Part shown: piece after piece, positions 8,026-15,847 of the stretch
Layout: the number at the start of each line of letters is the position of its first letter
Position numbering within the stretch: the stretch's first letter is position 1
Assembly (NCBI GenBank): GCA_019117125.1
Contig: DXAL01000015.1
Span: 1-64,000 of the forward strand
Direction: 5' to 3'
Origin: Candidatus Mediterraneibacter merdipullorum
Lineage (GTDB): Bacteria; Bacillota; Clostridia; Lachnospirales; Lachnospiraceae
Length of the DNA stretch: 64,000 nucleotides
Notes under the pieces: generated by a model
Databases searched by the model: none
The model's input: the letters and a program-made list of their open reading frames with translations, nothing else
What the model was told of the DNA's origin: nothing
Made by a program: the position numbers and the translations under genes

Positions 8026-9501
8026 TTACAAAAGCGGCGACAGCAGCCTGGAGAACTGCTCCTTGCCTTTAATGACAAGGCTTCGCTCATCATAGACTTT
8101 CCGCGTCACATGCGTGCACTGCGTCATGTCATTCTCAAACGCCCGTTCCAGGCGCTGCACGGTGCGCTCGCTGTATATCACGGCGTTCACCTCGAAGTTG
8201 AGCCCGAAACTGCGGATATCCATATTCGCAGTCCCCACGCACGCCACCATGCCGTCCACGCTCAGCGTCTTGGCATGGAGGAAGCCGTTATTGTACACAT
8301 AGCATTTTGCTCCGGCTGCAACCATATCCCCTACATAGGAATATGTCGCCCAGTAGACGAAGGGATGGTCCGGCTTGCATGGCACCATAATGCGCACATC
8401 GATGCCGGAACGGCTGGCAATCTTCAGCGCGTCGAGTATCGAGTCATCCGGGATGAAGTACGGCGTCTGGATATATACGTGGTCCTTTGCGCTGTGTATC
8501 AGCCGCAGATAATTATCGTGAATCGTCTTCGTCTGGGAGTCCGGACCGCTGGATATGATCTGCACCGGGTCCCTCCCGTGCCTTGTATACTGCGGTATCT
8601 CAAAGAGCCTGTCCTGAAGGAAGAGATTCTCCCGCGCCGCATAGTTCCAGTCCAGCACGAACCGGACCGCCAGAGACGTGACCGCCGCGCCCTCGATGCA
8701 CAGATGGGTGTCGCGCCAGTACCCGAATTTCTTATCCCTGCCCAGATACTCCCGTCCCACGTTAAATCCGCCTACAAATCCGATGCGTCCGTCGATGACG
8801 ACAATCTTCCGGTGGTTGCGGTAATTGACGCGCAGCTGCAGTTTCCCCAGGAGTGCCGGGAAGAATTCCGCCACCTGGATGCCTTCCCGCTCCAGGCGTT
8901 CCCAGTCCCGGTTCTTCATCGTGCGGCAGCCCATGCTGTCAAAGAGCACGCGGACTTCCACGCCTTCCCGGGCTTTCTGTATCAGCACTTTCTCGATTTC
9001 CTGCCACAGCTCATCGTTCCGGATGATATAGTACTGCAGATGGATATATCTCCGGGCATGCCGCATCTCTTCGATGAGCGCCCGGAATTTCTCCTTGCCG
9101 TCCGTGTAGATGCGGATATCATTGTTGTCGGTAAGCACCGCCTCTCCGGCTTCCAGATTGTACAGGATGAGGTCCTTGAACCTTGCCATCTCCGGGTTGG
9201 CGAGGCGGAGCCGCTTGTGGTAGATGGTCTCCTCCTGCCGCCGCACGGCATATTTCAGTTCCCCCTCGATTTCCTTCGCCTTGAACATCCGGCTCTTGTG
9301 GAAATCCTGTCCGATGACCAGATACAGGATGAATCCGAGTATCGGTATAAAATAAAGCAGAAGCAGCCATGTCCATACCGTCTGCGGAGATCTCCTCTGG
9401 AAAAACACAATGATGAGTGCGAAGAGGATGTTTATGATGACGATATTGTCCATGACAAAGTCATAAACCGTCACCGCTCCGTTCCAAATCATTTCTGCCA
9501 T
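8026..9501 (-). CDS. cls: Cardiolipin synthase (phospholipase D family)
   Basis: Condenses two phosphatidylglycerols to cardiolipin and glycerol in the membrane. Two N-terminal membrane segments (about residues 12-32 and 38-60) are followed by two HKD motifs of the phospholipase D superfamily: HRKIVVIDGRIGFVGGFN near 230 and HAKTLSVDGMVACVGTANMD near 408. Its 491 residues are typical of bacterial ClsA. AAGGAGTTTACTAT precedes the ATG, and a promoter is seen at 9530-9559. It is monocistronic or loosely followed by the FKBP lipoprotein, 130 bases downstream. Confidence 0.95.
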   Translation of the reverse strand: MAEMIWNGAVTVYDFVMDNIVIINILFALIIVFFQRRSPQTVWTWLLLLYFIPILGFILYLVIGQDFHKSRMFKAKEIEGELKYAVRRQEETIYHKRLRLANPEMARFKDLILYNLEAGEAVLTDNNDIRIYTDGKEKFRALIEEMRHARRYIHLQYYIIRNDELWQEIEKVLIQKAREGVEVRVLFDSMGCRTMKNRDWERLEREGIQVAEFFPALLGKLQLRVNYRNHRKIVVIDGRIGFVGGFNVGREYLGRDKKFGYWRDTHLCIEGAAVTSLAVRFVLDWNYAARENLFLQDRLFEIPQYTRHGRDPVQIISSGPDSQTKTIHDNYLRLIHSAKDHVYIQTPYFIPDDSILDALKIASRSGIDVRIMVPCKPDHPFVYWATYSYVGDMVAAGAKCYVYNNGFLHAKTLSVDGMVACVGTANMDIRSFGLNFEVNAVIYSERTVQRLERAFENDMTQCTHVTRKVYDERSLVIKGKEQFSRLLSPLL

Positions 9502-9529
9502 ATAGTAAACTCCTTTTCATTACTATAAC

Positions 9530-9559
9530 AGTATACTCGTTCCCCCTGCAAAAAGTAAA
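9530..9559 (-). promoter_or_regulatory. Predicted sigma-A promoter of cls
   Basis: On the minus strand TTTACT and TATACT are separated by 18 bases, with transcription starting about 20 bases before the cls ribosome binding site. Confidence 0.5.
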
Positions 9560-9590
9560 CCCTAAAATGCCCGAAAATGCACTTATTATC

Positions 9591-9619
9591 TTGCGCTTGC
9601 ATGAAAACAATGTTAAAAT
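9591..9619 (+). promoter_or_regulatory. Predicted sigma-A promoter of the small membrane protein gene
   Basis: TTGCGC and TAAAAT are separated by exactly 17 bases, ending about 48 bases upstream of the ATG at 9667. It diverges from the cls promoter. Confidence 0.5.
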
Positions 9620-9666
9620 ACTATGTGCGCAATCGCAGAAACAGTAAGATTCAGGAGGTTACTGCC

Positions 9667-10098
9667 ATGAATACATTCACCATTGTGATGATCGTCATCA
9701 TCGTGGTCCTCATCGCAGCCTGCATCGCCCTGTATTTTTTTGGAAAGAAAGCCCAGAAGAAGCAGGCGGAACAGCAGGAGCAGATGGATGCAGCAGCTCA
9801 GACGATCAGCATGCTCATCATCGATAAAAAGAAAATGAAACTAAAAGAAGCCGGGCTGCCCGCCATCGTGCTGGAGAAAACGCCGAAATACTTAAGGCGC
9901 ACCAAAGTACCGGTGGTAAAGGCAAAAGTCGGACCCAAAATCATGACGCTGATGTGCGAGAGCAAAGTGTTCGATGTGCTCCCGGTCAAAAAAGAGGTCA
10001 AGGCAGTCGTGAGCGGCATCTACATAACAGGCATCAAGAGCGTCCGCGGCGGCTCCATCGAAGCCCCGCAGAAAAAGAAAGGCTTTTTCAGACGATAA
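9667..10098 (+). CDS. Small single-pass membrane protein of unknown function
   Basis: A 143-residue protein that I do not recognise as a named family. One transmembrane helix (TFTIVMIVIIVVLIAACIALYFF, residues 3-25) is followed by a basic, Gln/Lys-rich segment and a compact cytoplasmic region (about 45-135). That region includes KKMKLKEAGLPAIVLEKTPKYLRRTKVPVVKAKVGPKIMTLMCESKVFDVLPVKKEVKAVVSGIYI, which reads like a small beta domain. The tail is strongly basic (KKKGFFRR). I moved the start from 9577 to the ATG at 9667, which has AGGAGGTTACTGCC in front. The type of domain suggests a membrane-tethered scaffold; no function is assigned. Confidence 0.8.
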   Translation: MNTFTIVMIVIIVVLIAACIALYFFGKKAQKKQAEQQEQMDAAAQTISMLIIDKKKMKLKEAGLPAIVLEKTPKYLRRTKVPVVKAKVGPKIMTLMCESKVFDVLPVKKEVKAVVSGIYITGIKSVRGGSIEAPQKKKGFFRR

Positions 10099-10148
10099 GA
10101 GAGCGGACGGTTCTCCACAAAACAACATGCGCGCAGCAGTTCAGGCAT

Positions 10149-10190
10149 GCAGAGGCAGCCGGGCTGCTGCGTTTTATATTTTTTTTAGTT
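10149..10190 (+). terminator. Terminator of the small membrane protein gene
   Basis: GGCAGCCGGGCTGC forms a short GC-rich stem followed by TGCGTTTTATATTTTTTTTAG, a long T-rich run, about 50 bases after the stop at 10098. Confidence 0.55.
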
Positions 10191-10239
10191 TTCGTTTATA
10201 ATTTTCCTGTTTCTTTTATGATTCACTCATATTTTTGTC

Positions 10240-10345
10240 ACAATTTCCGGCTATACTATGAACAGATAGTTGATAAACAACTATCTTTCCCCCCTCATAA
10301 AGTTAAGGTACCGAAAGGTGCCGCACTTTACTCTCATTCCTTTAG
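10240..10345 (+). ncRNA. Candidate structured small RNA (unverified)
   Basis: The 320-base gap between 10099 and 10422 holds no ORF but has two ordered stem-loops: GATAGTTG/CAACTATC (10265-10285), and TAAAGT..GGTACC-GAAA-GGTGCC..ACTTTA (10298-10330), which has a GNRA-type GAAA tetraloop and an asymmetric internal bulge. A TATACT lies at 10253-10258 and could be a -10 box, without a good -35. A strong hairpin (10360-10399) would end the transcript. I match no known RNA family; strand and existence are inferred. Confidence 0.3.
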
Positions 10346-10359
10346 ATAACTAATAAAAC

Positions 10360-10399
10360 AACGAAAGCCCGCCAGCCGGAAAGCTGGCGGGTTTTCGTT
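10360..10399 (-). terminator. Terminator of the citrate synthase-hydrolase operon
   Basis: A 17-bp stem (AACGAAAGCCCGCCAGC with GCTGGCGGGTTTTCGTT, one G-T pair) lies 24 bases beyond the hydrolase stop. Leftward it is followed by TGTTTTATTAG. It may act in both directions. Confidence 0.75.
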
Positions 10400-10422
10400 G
10401 TGTCTGTATTGATTCATTCTAT

Positions 10423-11361
10423 TTATTTCCTGTGTTCCTCGAACCATCGATACAGGTCCGCATACACCTGCTCCCTGTCCGTCTCATTGAGTATCTCGTG
10501 TCGGTCGCCCGTATACAGCCTGAGCGTTACGTCATGTATGCCCGCCCGTCTATACTTCTCATAAATCTTCCGGACGCCTTTGCCGAATCCGCCCACCGGG
10601 TCATCAGCACCGGATACGAACAGCACCGGAAGGTTTTTGGGAATCATATAGACGCTCTCTTTCTTCTGCATGCTCGCCATGCCCAGGAACATATTATAAT
10701 ACGCGTTCACCGTGAAACGGAACGAGCAGAGCGGGTCTGAAGCATACGCTTCCAGCCGTTCATAGTCGCTTGTAATCCAGTCCGCCTTTGTGCGGGCAGG
10801 CTTGAATTTCTTATTGTACCCGCCTATCGCCAGTCCGTCCACGATTCTGCTGCGGTAATGCCAGCCTCGCAGAGCCGCCATCACGCGGCACAGACGCCTC
10901 CCGAAGACGAGCGCGGCTTTGGCATGGTCCTCTACAGTGCCCATCAGCACCACCCCGCTCAGCCCGTTCCCATACATCTGGATATACTGCCGCAGGAGCG
11001 AGGAGCCCATGCTGTGCCCCAGGATGAAATAGGGCACATCCGGGTATTTCTTCATGGTGCGCTGCCGGAGCGTATGCATATCTCCAAGCACGCACACATT
11101 TCCGTATTTTTCATTGAAAAATCCATACTCAGACTTTGACTGCACGGATTTTCCGTGTCCGAGATGATCATTTCCCACCACATAGTATCCCCTGTCGCAC
11201 AGATAGCGGGCAAATTCTTCATATCTTCCGATATATTCCACCATCCCGTGACTAATCTGCAGGACCGCTTTTACTTCTGTTTCCGGTTTCCACTCCATCG
11301 TGTGGATTTCTGTGTTTCCGTCTTTTGAAGGGAAATAAAATTCATCTCTCATGTTGCTCAC
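10423..11361 (-). CDS. Alpha/beta hydrolase, monoacylglycerol-lipase-like
   Basis: A serine hydrolase, probably an esterase or lysophospholipase acting on a small acyl ester. The nucleophile elbow GHSMGSS places Ser118. SGADDPVGGFGKGVRK near residue 250 supplies the acid and GDRHEILNE near 287 the histidine. The N-terminal LQISHGMVEYIGRYEEFARYL is typical of the serine aminopeptidase S33 (Hydrolase_4) family. The track start is a GTG at 11361 that overlaps the TGA of citrate synthase; the ATG at 11352 (MRDEF) is an alternative. The overlap argues for coupled translation with the citrate synthase gene. The substrate is unknown. Confidence 0.88.
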   Translation of the reverse strand: MSNMRDEFYFPSKDGNTEIHTMEWKPETEVKAVLQISHGMVEYIGRYEEFARYLCDRGYYVVGNDHLGHGKSVQSKSEYGFFNEKYGNVCVLGDMHTLRQRTMKKYPDVPYFILGHSMGSSLLRQYIQMYGNGLSGVVLMGTVEDHAKAALVFGRRLCRVMAALRGWHYRSRIVDGLAIGGYNKKFKPARTKADWITSDYERLEAYASDPLCSFRFTVNAYYNMFLGMASMQKKESVYMIPKNLPVLFVSGADDPVGGFGKGVRKIYEKYRRAGIHDVTLRLYTGDRHEILNETDREQVYADLYRWFEEHRK

Positions 11362-12731
11362 TGCCTGTCATCTAATTTTATGTACTCGCGGTACGGCGCC
11401 AGCGGCTTATACGCCGGGCGGATGATCTTGTCGACATTCTGGAGCTCTTCCAGCCTGTGCGCGCTCCAGCCGACGATACGCGCCGCCGCAAATATCGGCG
11501 TATACAGAGACGCCGGAAGGTCCAGCATACTGTACACCAGACCGCTGTAGAAGTCGACGTTCGCATTGACGCCCTTGTAGATATGGCGCTTCTCTCCGAT
11601 GATCTCCGGAGCCATATGCTCTACCTTCTCATACAGTGCGTATTCCGCATCGCACCCTTTTTCATGTGCAAGCTGCTTCACGAATTTCTTAAAGATATCG
11701 GCACGCGGGTCGGAGATGGAATATACCGCATGTCCCATACCATAGATAAGACCTTTCTTATCAAACGCCCGCTTCTCAAGGAGTGCCTCAAGGTAAGCTC
11801 TCACCTGGTCATCGTCCGCCCAGTCCGTCAGCGTCACTTTCATATCTTCAAACATCTTCGTCACCTTGATGTTCGCACCACCGTGCTTCGGTCCCTTCAG
11901 GGAAGCCATCGCCGCAGCAATCGTCGAATAGGTGTCGGTGCCGGAAGAGGTGACGACGTGTGTTGTAAACGTGGAGTTATTTCCACCGCCGTGGTCCATA
12001 TGCAGAACCAGCGCCATATCCAGTATCTTTGCCTCAAGCTCTGTATACTTCCTGTCCTCGCGCAGCATCATCAGGATGTTCTCCGCCATGGACAGTTCCG
12101 GCTTCGGCGCGTAGATATACAAATCCTCGCCCCGTTTATAATTATACGCGTGGTACCCGTATACCATCAGCATCGGGAACTGCGCAATCAGGTTCAGACA
12201 TTGGCGCAGCACATTGGGAATGCTCGTATCGTCTGCTTTGTCATCATAGGAATAAAGCTGAAGGATGCTCCGGGTGATGCTGTTCATCATATCCCTGCTG
12301 GGCGCCTTCATGATGACGTCCCGCACGAAATTCGGCGGCAGCGTACGGCGTTCCGCAAGCATCTCCTGAAAATGTTCCAGCTCGTCTTTTGTCGGGAGTT
12401 CACCGAACAGAAGCAGATAGGCGGTTTCCTCAAATCCGGAATGTTTCGCCTCAAGGAAGCCTCTTACCAGGTCTTTGATATTGTAGCCGCGGTAGTAAAG
12501 GTTGCCCTCGCACGGAACGGATTTCCCGTCCACAATCTTCGATGCGCAGACATCGGAAATATTCGTCAGTCCGGCGAGCACGCCTTTCCCGTTCAGGTCG
12601 CGGAGTCCCCGTTTCACCTCGAATTTTGTGTACAGTTCCTTGTCAATCCCGTTGTTCTTTTCGCATTTGAGAGCCAGTTCTTCAATTTCCGGAGTAATGT
12701 CGAAAAAAATGCTGTCAATGTCTCTTGCCAT
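11358..12731 (-). CDS. Citrate synthase (Si-type fold)
   Basis: Condenses oxaloacetate and acetyl-CoA to citrate, feeding 2-oxoglutarate and glutamate synthesis in an organism with an incomplete TCA cycle. Catalytic regions are visible: HMDHGGGNNSTFTTHVVTSSGTD near residues 237-259, LKGPKHGGANIKV near 271-283 (His) and GMGHAVYSISDPRAD near 329-343 (His), with an Asp further on. It is 457 residues with an N-terminal extension (about 50) relative to the 370-residue Bacillus type. That is usual in Lachnospiraceae. A strong promoter lies at 12780-12808, and the lipase-like gene follows in the same operon. Confidence 0.93.
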   Translation of the reverse strand: MARDIDSIFFDITPEIEELALKCEKNNGIDKELYTKFEVKRGLRDLNGKGVLAGLTNISDVCASKIVDGKSVPCEGNLYYRGYNIKDLVRGFLEAKHSGFEETAYLLLFGELPTKDELEHFQEMLAERRTLPPNFVRDVIMKAPSRDMMNSITRSILQLYSYDDKADDTSIPNVLRQCLNLIAQFPMLMVYGYHAYNYKRGEDLYIYAPKPELSMAENILMMLREDRKYTELEAKILDMALVLHMDHGGGNNSTFTTHVVTSSGTDTYSTIAAAMASLKGPKHGGANIKVTKMFEDMKVTLTDWADDDQVRAYLEALLEKRAFDKKGLIYGMGHAVYSISDPRADIFKKFVKQLAHEKGCDAEYALYEKVEHMAPEIIGEKRHIYKGVNANVDFYSGLVYSMLDLPASLYTPIFAAARIVGWSAHRLEELQNVDKIIRPAYKPLAPYREYIKLDDRQ

Positions 12732-12779
12732 ATAGTTTCCTCCTTCTCTCTGTTCTCTTTTTCCCCGTATGTTCTTTCT

Positions 12780-12808
12780 ATTATACTAAAAAACAGGAAT
12801 TTATACAA
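12780..12808 (-). promoter_or_regulatory. Predicted sigma-A promoter of citrate synthase
   Basis: On the minus strand TTGTAT and TATAAT are spaced by 17 bases, about 48 bases before the start codon. A second TATAAT lies near 12857-12862 with a poorer -35. Confidence 0.7.
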
Positions 12809-12885
12809 TTAACTGTCTATTAAAAATTAATGAAGACATCACCCGTTATTGTCTATTTTATTATACTATTTTCTGAAATTATCAG

Positions 12886-13761
12886 TTAATTCATCTTGTT
12901 GTGCAATATATTTGCAAGATTTGCAAATTCTTCCAACGACAATGTTTCGCCCCGGACTGCAGGTCCCTTCCCAAGCTGCGCGATTGCTTCTTCAATCTCT
13001 TCCTTCGTATAATCCAGCTCCGGCGAGTTTTTCAGCCCGTTTGCCAGCGTTTTCCTCCGCTGGTTGAAAGACGCGCGGATGATGCGGAACATCAGCTTCT
13101 CATCCTGCACCCTGACCGGCGGTTCTGCACAGCGGTCCAGACGTATCACGGCAGACCCTACTTTCGGGCGGGGCATGAAGCAGTTGGGCGGTACATTTGC
13201 CACGATGTACGGTCTGGCATAATACTGCACCGCGAGGGAGAGCGCCCCGTAATCCTTGCTCCCCGGTCCGGTCTGCATACGGTCTGCCACTTCCTTCTGG
13301 ACCATGACCGTGATGCTCTTTAAGGGAACCTGCTTTTCAAAAAGCCCCATGATGATGGGCGTGGTGATATAATACGGAAGGTTCGCGACGACCTTGAGAG
13401 GCTTCCCGCCGTTTTCTTCCTCCGCCAGCCTGGCGATATCCACTTTCAGCACATCCTCGTTGATGACTTTTACATTATCGTAGCCCGAGAGGGTATCCTC
13501 CAGGATGGGGATCAGCGCTTTGTCAATCTCCACTGCGACCACTTTCCCCGCCGCACATGCCAGGTACTGGGTCATGGTCCCGATGCCCGGTCCGATTTCC
13601 AGAACGCAGTCGTCTTTGTCAATCTCCGCCGCGCGGATAATCTTATCCAGCACATGCGTGTCTATGAGGAAGTTCTGACCGAATTTCTTCCGGAATATGA
13701 AGTTGTACTTCTGCAGGATTTCTATCGTATTCTGCGGATTTCCAAGTGTAGGTTCTCTCAT
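12886..13761 (-). CDS. rsmA: 16S rRNA dimethyladenosine transferase
   Basis: Dimethylates two adjacent adenosines near the 3' end of 16S rRNA (A1518/A1519 in E. coli numbering). SAM-binding motif I is VLEIGPGIGTMTQYLA near residues 53-68, preceded by FGQNFLIDTHVLDKI, the RsmA N-terminal signature. Motif IV NLPYYITTPIIMGLF lies near 126-140. The C-terminal RRKTLANGL completes the family. The 291 residues are normal. It is followed in the minus direction by a 150-base AT-rich gap, and preceded by tatD 20 bases upstream, the usual tatD-rsmA pairing. Confidence 0.96.
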   Translation of the reverse strand: MREPTLGNPQNTIEILQKYNFIFRKKFGQNFLIDTHVLDKIIRAAEIDKDDCVLEIGPGIGTMTQYLACAAGKVVAVEIDKALIPILEDTLSGYDNVKVINEDVLKVDIARLAEEENGGKPLKVVANLPYYITTPIIMGLFEKQVPLKSITVMVQKEVADRMQTGPGSKDYGALSLAVQYYARPYIVANVPPNCFMPRPKVGSAVIRLDRCAEPPVRVQDEKLMFRIIRASFNQRRKTLANGLKNSPELDYTKEEIEEAIAQLGKGPAVRGETLSLEEFANLANILHNKMN

Positions 13762-13782
13762 GGTCTTCTCCCTGTGTTCTCC

Positions 13783-14550
13783 TCATCCTGCCAGACCATA
13801 CAGGTCTCTGGCATTTCTCTCGGTCTGTGCGGTCACTTCTTCGACGCTCACGCCTTTGAGTTCCGCTATCTTCTCCGCTACGCGGGGCAGATAGAGGGAA
13901 GAATTGCGTTTCCCCCGGTACGGCTCCGGCGCCAGATAGGGACAGTCCGTCTCAAGGACAATGGAGTCAAGAGGTATCTCCTGTACGACTTCTTTGAGCT
14001 TCCTGGCATTTTTAAATGTCACGACGCCGCCGATGCCGATATAGTATCCCATCTTCACGTATTCCCTTGCCATCTCCGCAGAATAGGAGTAGCAGTGTAT
14101 CACGGCGCGCATCCCGGCAGCATGCTCCCGCATGATGTCCATCGTGTCCGCCGCTGCCTCCCGGCTGTGGATGATGACCGGCATCTCTTTGCTTCGGGCG
14201 AGCTCCAGCTGGCGTATGAACCATTTCTTCTGCATGTCATGGTTTTCCTTGTCCCAGTAGTAGTCCAGCCCGATCTCTCCCACTGCCACAATCTTCTCCA
14301 TATCCAGCATCTGTCCCATGCGGGAGAACTGCTCCTCATCCAGCGCCCCGGTCTCATCCGGATGAACGCCGATAGCTCCGTACACAAAGGGATACCGCTC
14401 CGTCAGCTCCCGTATCCTGTTCCAGGAGTCTGTCGTGGAACCGGCATTGACGATAAGCCCGATGCCGGCTTCCTGCATCCGGCTCAATAATTCGTCCCTG
14501 TCTGCATCAAACTGCCCGTCATCATAATGGGCATGTGTATCAATTATCAT
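13783..14550 (-). CDS. TatD-family metal-dependent deoxyribonuclease
   Basis: A TIM-barrel hydrolase with 3'-5' DNase or RNase activity. Metal ligands are in MIIDTHAHYDDGQFD (residues 1-15), VGEIGLDYYW near 91-100 (Glu), HSREAAADT near 128-136, HCYSYSAEMA near 152-161 and LETDCPYLAPEPYRGKRN near 200-217 (Asp). I placed the start at 14550 rather than 14580 because GGAAGGACAGGAAC lies in front and the HxH motif is normally at the very N-terminus. It overlaps the end of the upstream alcohol dehydrogenase by 11 bases and precedes rsmA. Confidence 0.94.
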   Translation of the reverse strand: MIIDTHAHYDDGQFDADRDELLSRMQEAGIGLIVNAGSTTDSWNRIRELTERYPFVYGAIGVHPDETGALDEEQFSRMGQMLDMEKIVAVGEIGLDYYWDKENHDMQKKWFIRQLELARSKEMPVIIHSREAAADTMDIMREHAAGMRAVIHCYSYSAEMAREYVKMGYYIGIGGVVTFKNARKLKEVVQEIPLDSIVLETDCPYLAPEPYRGKRNSSLYLPRVAEKIAELKGVSVEEVTAQTERNARDLYGLAG

Positions 14551-15826
14551 GTTCCTGTCCTTCCTGTGCAGTCCCGTCATCCTCCGGCTGTCCGCCTTCC
14601 TTTTCCTGCTCCGGGAGCAGGGTCAGGAGAAATGCCCGGAACGCTTCTCTGTCCCAGATGACCGGGACCGGATAGAAGGGATTCCCTTCTTTTTCCGCCC
14701 ACTCTGCAATCTGGTCCACGTCTTCCCTGCGCAGCATCTCCGGGAGATGCGGAATCCCGAGTTTTTCCCTGAGCTCTTCCAGCCACCGGAGGAAGGCTTC
14801 CGCCTTCCCTGGAATGTCCATATCCGGCTCTGTCAGCGCGCAGGCATCCGCAAGCTCGGCAAGCTTCTCCCATACAGCGTCTCCATACGCACGCAGGACA
14901 TGGGGGAGCAGGATGCCCACCGCAAGCCCGTGGGGTGTGCCGTAGAGTCCGCCCAGCGGATGGGCGGCAGCGTGCACGTAGCCCACGCATCCTCTGGTAA
15001 ATGCGCGTCCTGCGCAGAATGCCGCCTTCTGCATCTTCTGTCTCGCTTCCAGGTCAGAGCCGTCCTCAAAGACTTTCAGCAGATTTTCATGGATGAGCCG
15101 GACCGCTTTTACGGCGAGCTCATTTTCCTTTTTCGTATTATAGGTGCCGTTCGTGTATGCCTCGACCGCATGGCAGAGGGCATCCATACCGGTCTGCGCC
15201 GTGGTCTCCTTCGGGAGCCCTTCCGTCAGCTTCGGGTCCAGCACGATGAACCTGGGCATCAGGCTCAGGTCCGTAATGGACGCTTTGTGATGCGTCTCCG
15301 TTTCTGTGACGACAGCCGCAATCGTCGTCTCCGAGCCGCTGCCCGCTGTAGTCGGCACTGCAAAGAGCACCGGAATCGGGCGCAGCACGCGGAACAGCCC
15401 CTGCAGCTGTCCGACGGTCTTCCCTGGGCGCGCGATCCGCGCCCCGATGGCTTTGGCACAGTCCATCGGCGAACCGCCTCCGAACGCGATCAGGCAGTCA
15501 CAGCCGTTTTCCTGAAACGCCCGCACTCCTGCCTCTACATTTTCCTCCGTGGGATTGGGCGTCACATCGTCAAAGATGACGCAGGGGATGTGGAATGACT
15601 CCATCGTCTCCAGCATACCATCCAGAAGCCCGCTGCCGTGAACAATCTTTCCGGTCACAATCAGCGGCTTTTTCAGATTCATGCGATTCACCGCCACCGG
15701 CAGCTTCCGGACGCTGTCCGGTCCCTGCATGAGCTTCGGCGTCTTCCACGGGAGGAGGTACATCCCTGATTTTACACAATACTGAAGGATACGGCAACCC
15801 GTCTTTCCCATTTTCTGTCTGTCCAT
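14540..15826 (-). CDS. Iron-containing alcohol dehydrogenase
   Basis: An NAD(P)H-dependent, group III alcohol/aldehyde oxidoreductase, probably in redox balance or diol/aldehyde metabolism. The nucleotide motif is IAFGGGSPMDCAKAIGAR near residues 117-134. Metal ligands are in GMDALCHAVEAYTNG near 216-230 and HAAAHPLGGLYGTPHGLAVGILLPHVL near 285-311. An N-terminal extension (about 25 residues, GCRILQYCVKSGMYLLPWKTPKLMQG) is longer than usual. The 3' end overlaps the tatD start. Preferred substrate (butanol, 1,2-propanediol, lactaldehyde) cannot be told from sequence. Confidence 0.9.
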   Translation of the reverse strand: MDRQKMGKTGCRILQYCVKSGMYLLPWKTPKLMQGPDSVRKLPVAVNRMNLKKPLIVTGKIVHGSGLLDGMLETMESFHIPCVIFDDVTPNPTEENVEAGVRAFQENGCDCLIAFGGGSPMDCAKAIGARIARPGKTVGQLQGLFRVLRPIPVLFAVPTTAGSGSETTIAAVVTETETHHKASITDLSLMPRFIVLDPKLTEGLPKETTAQTGMDALCHAVEAYTNGTYNTKKENELAVKAVRLIHENLLKVFEDGSDLEARQKMQKAAFCAGRAFTRGCVGYVHAAAHPLGGLYGTPHGLAVGILLPHVLRAYGDAVWEKLAELADACALTEPDMDIPGKAEAFLRWLEELREKLGIPHLPEMLRREDVDQIAEWAEKEGNPFYPVPVIWDREAFRAFLLTLLPEQEKEGGQPEDDGTAQEGQEHDN

Positions 15827-15847
15827 GTGAATTCTCCCTTTCCCTTC

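Noticed and set aside
7939-9528. 529-residue plus-strand ORF opposite cls
   Set aside because: Antisense of a clear cardiolipin synthase; His/Arg/Leu-rich translation is typical of the complementary frame in GC-rich codon usage.
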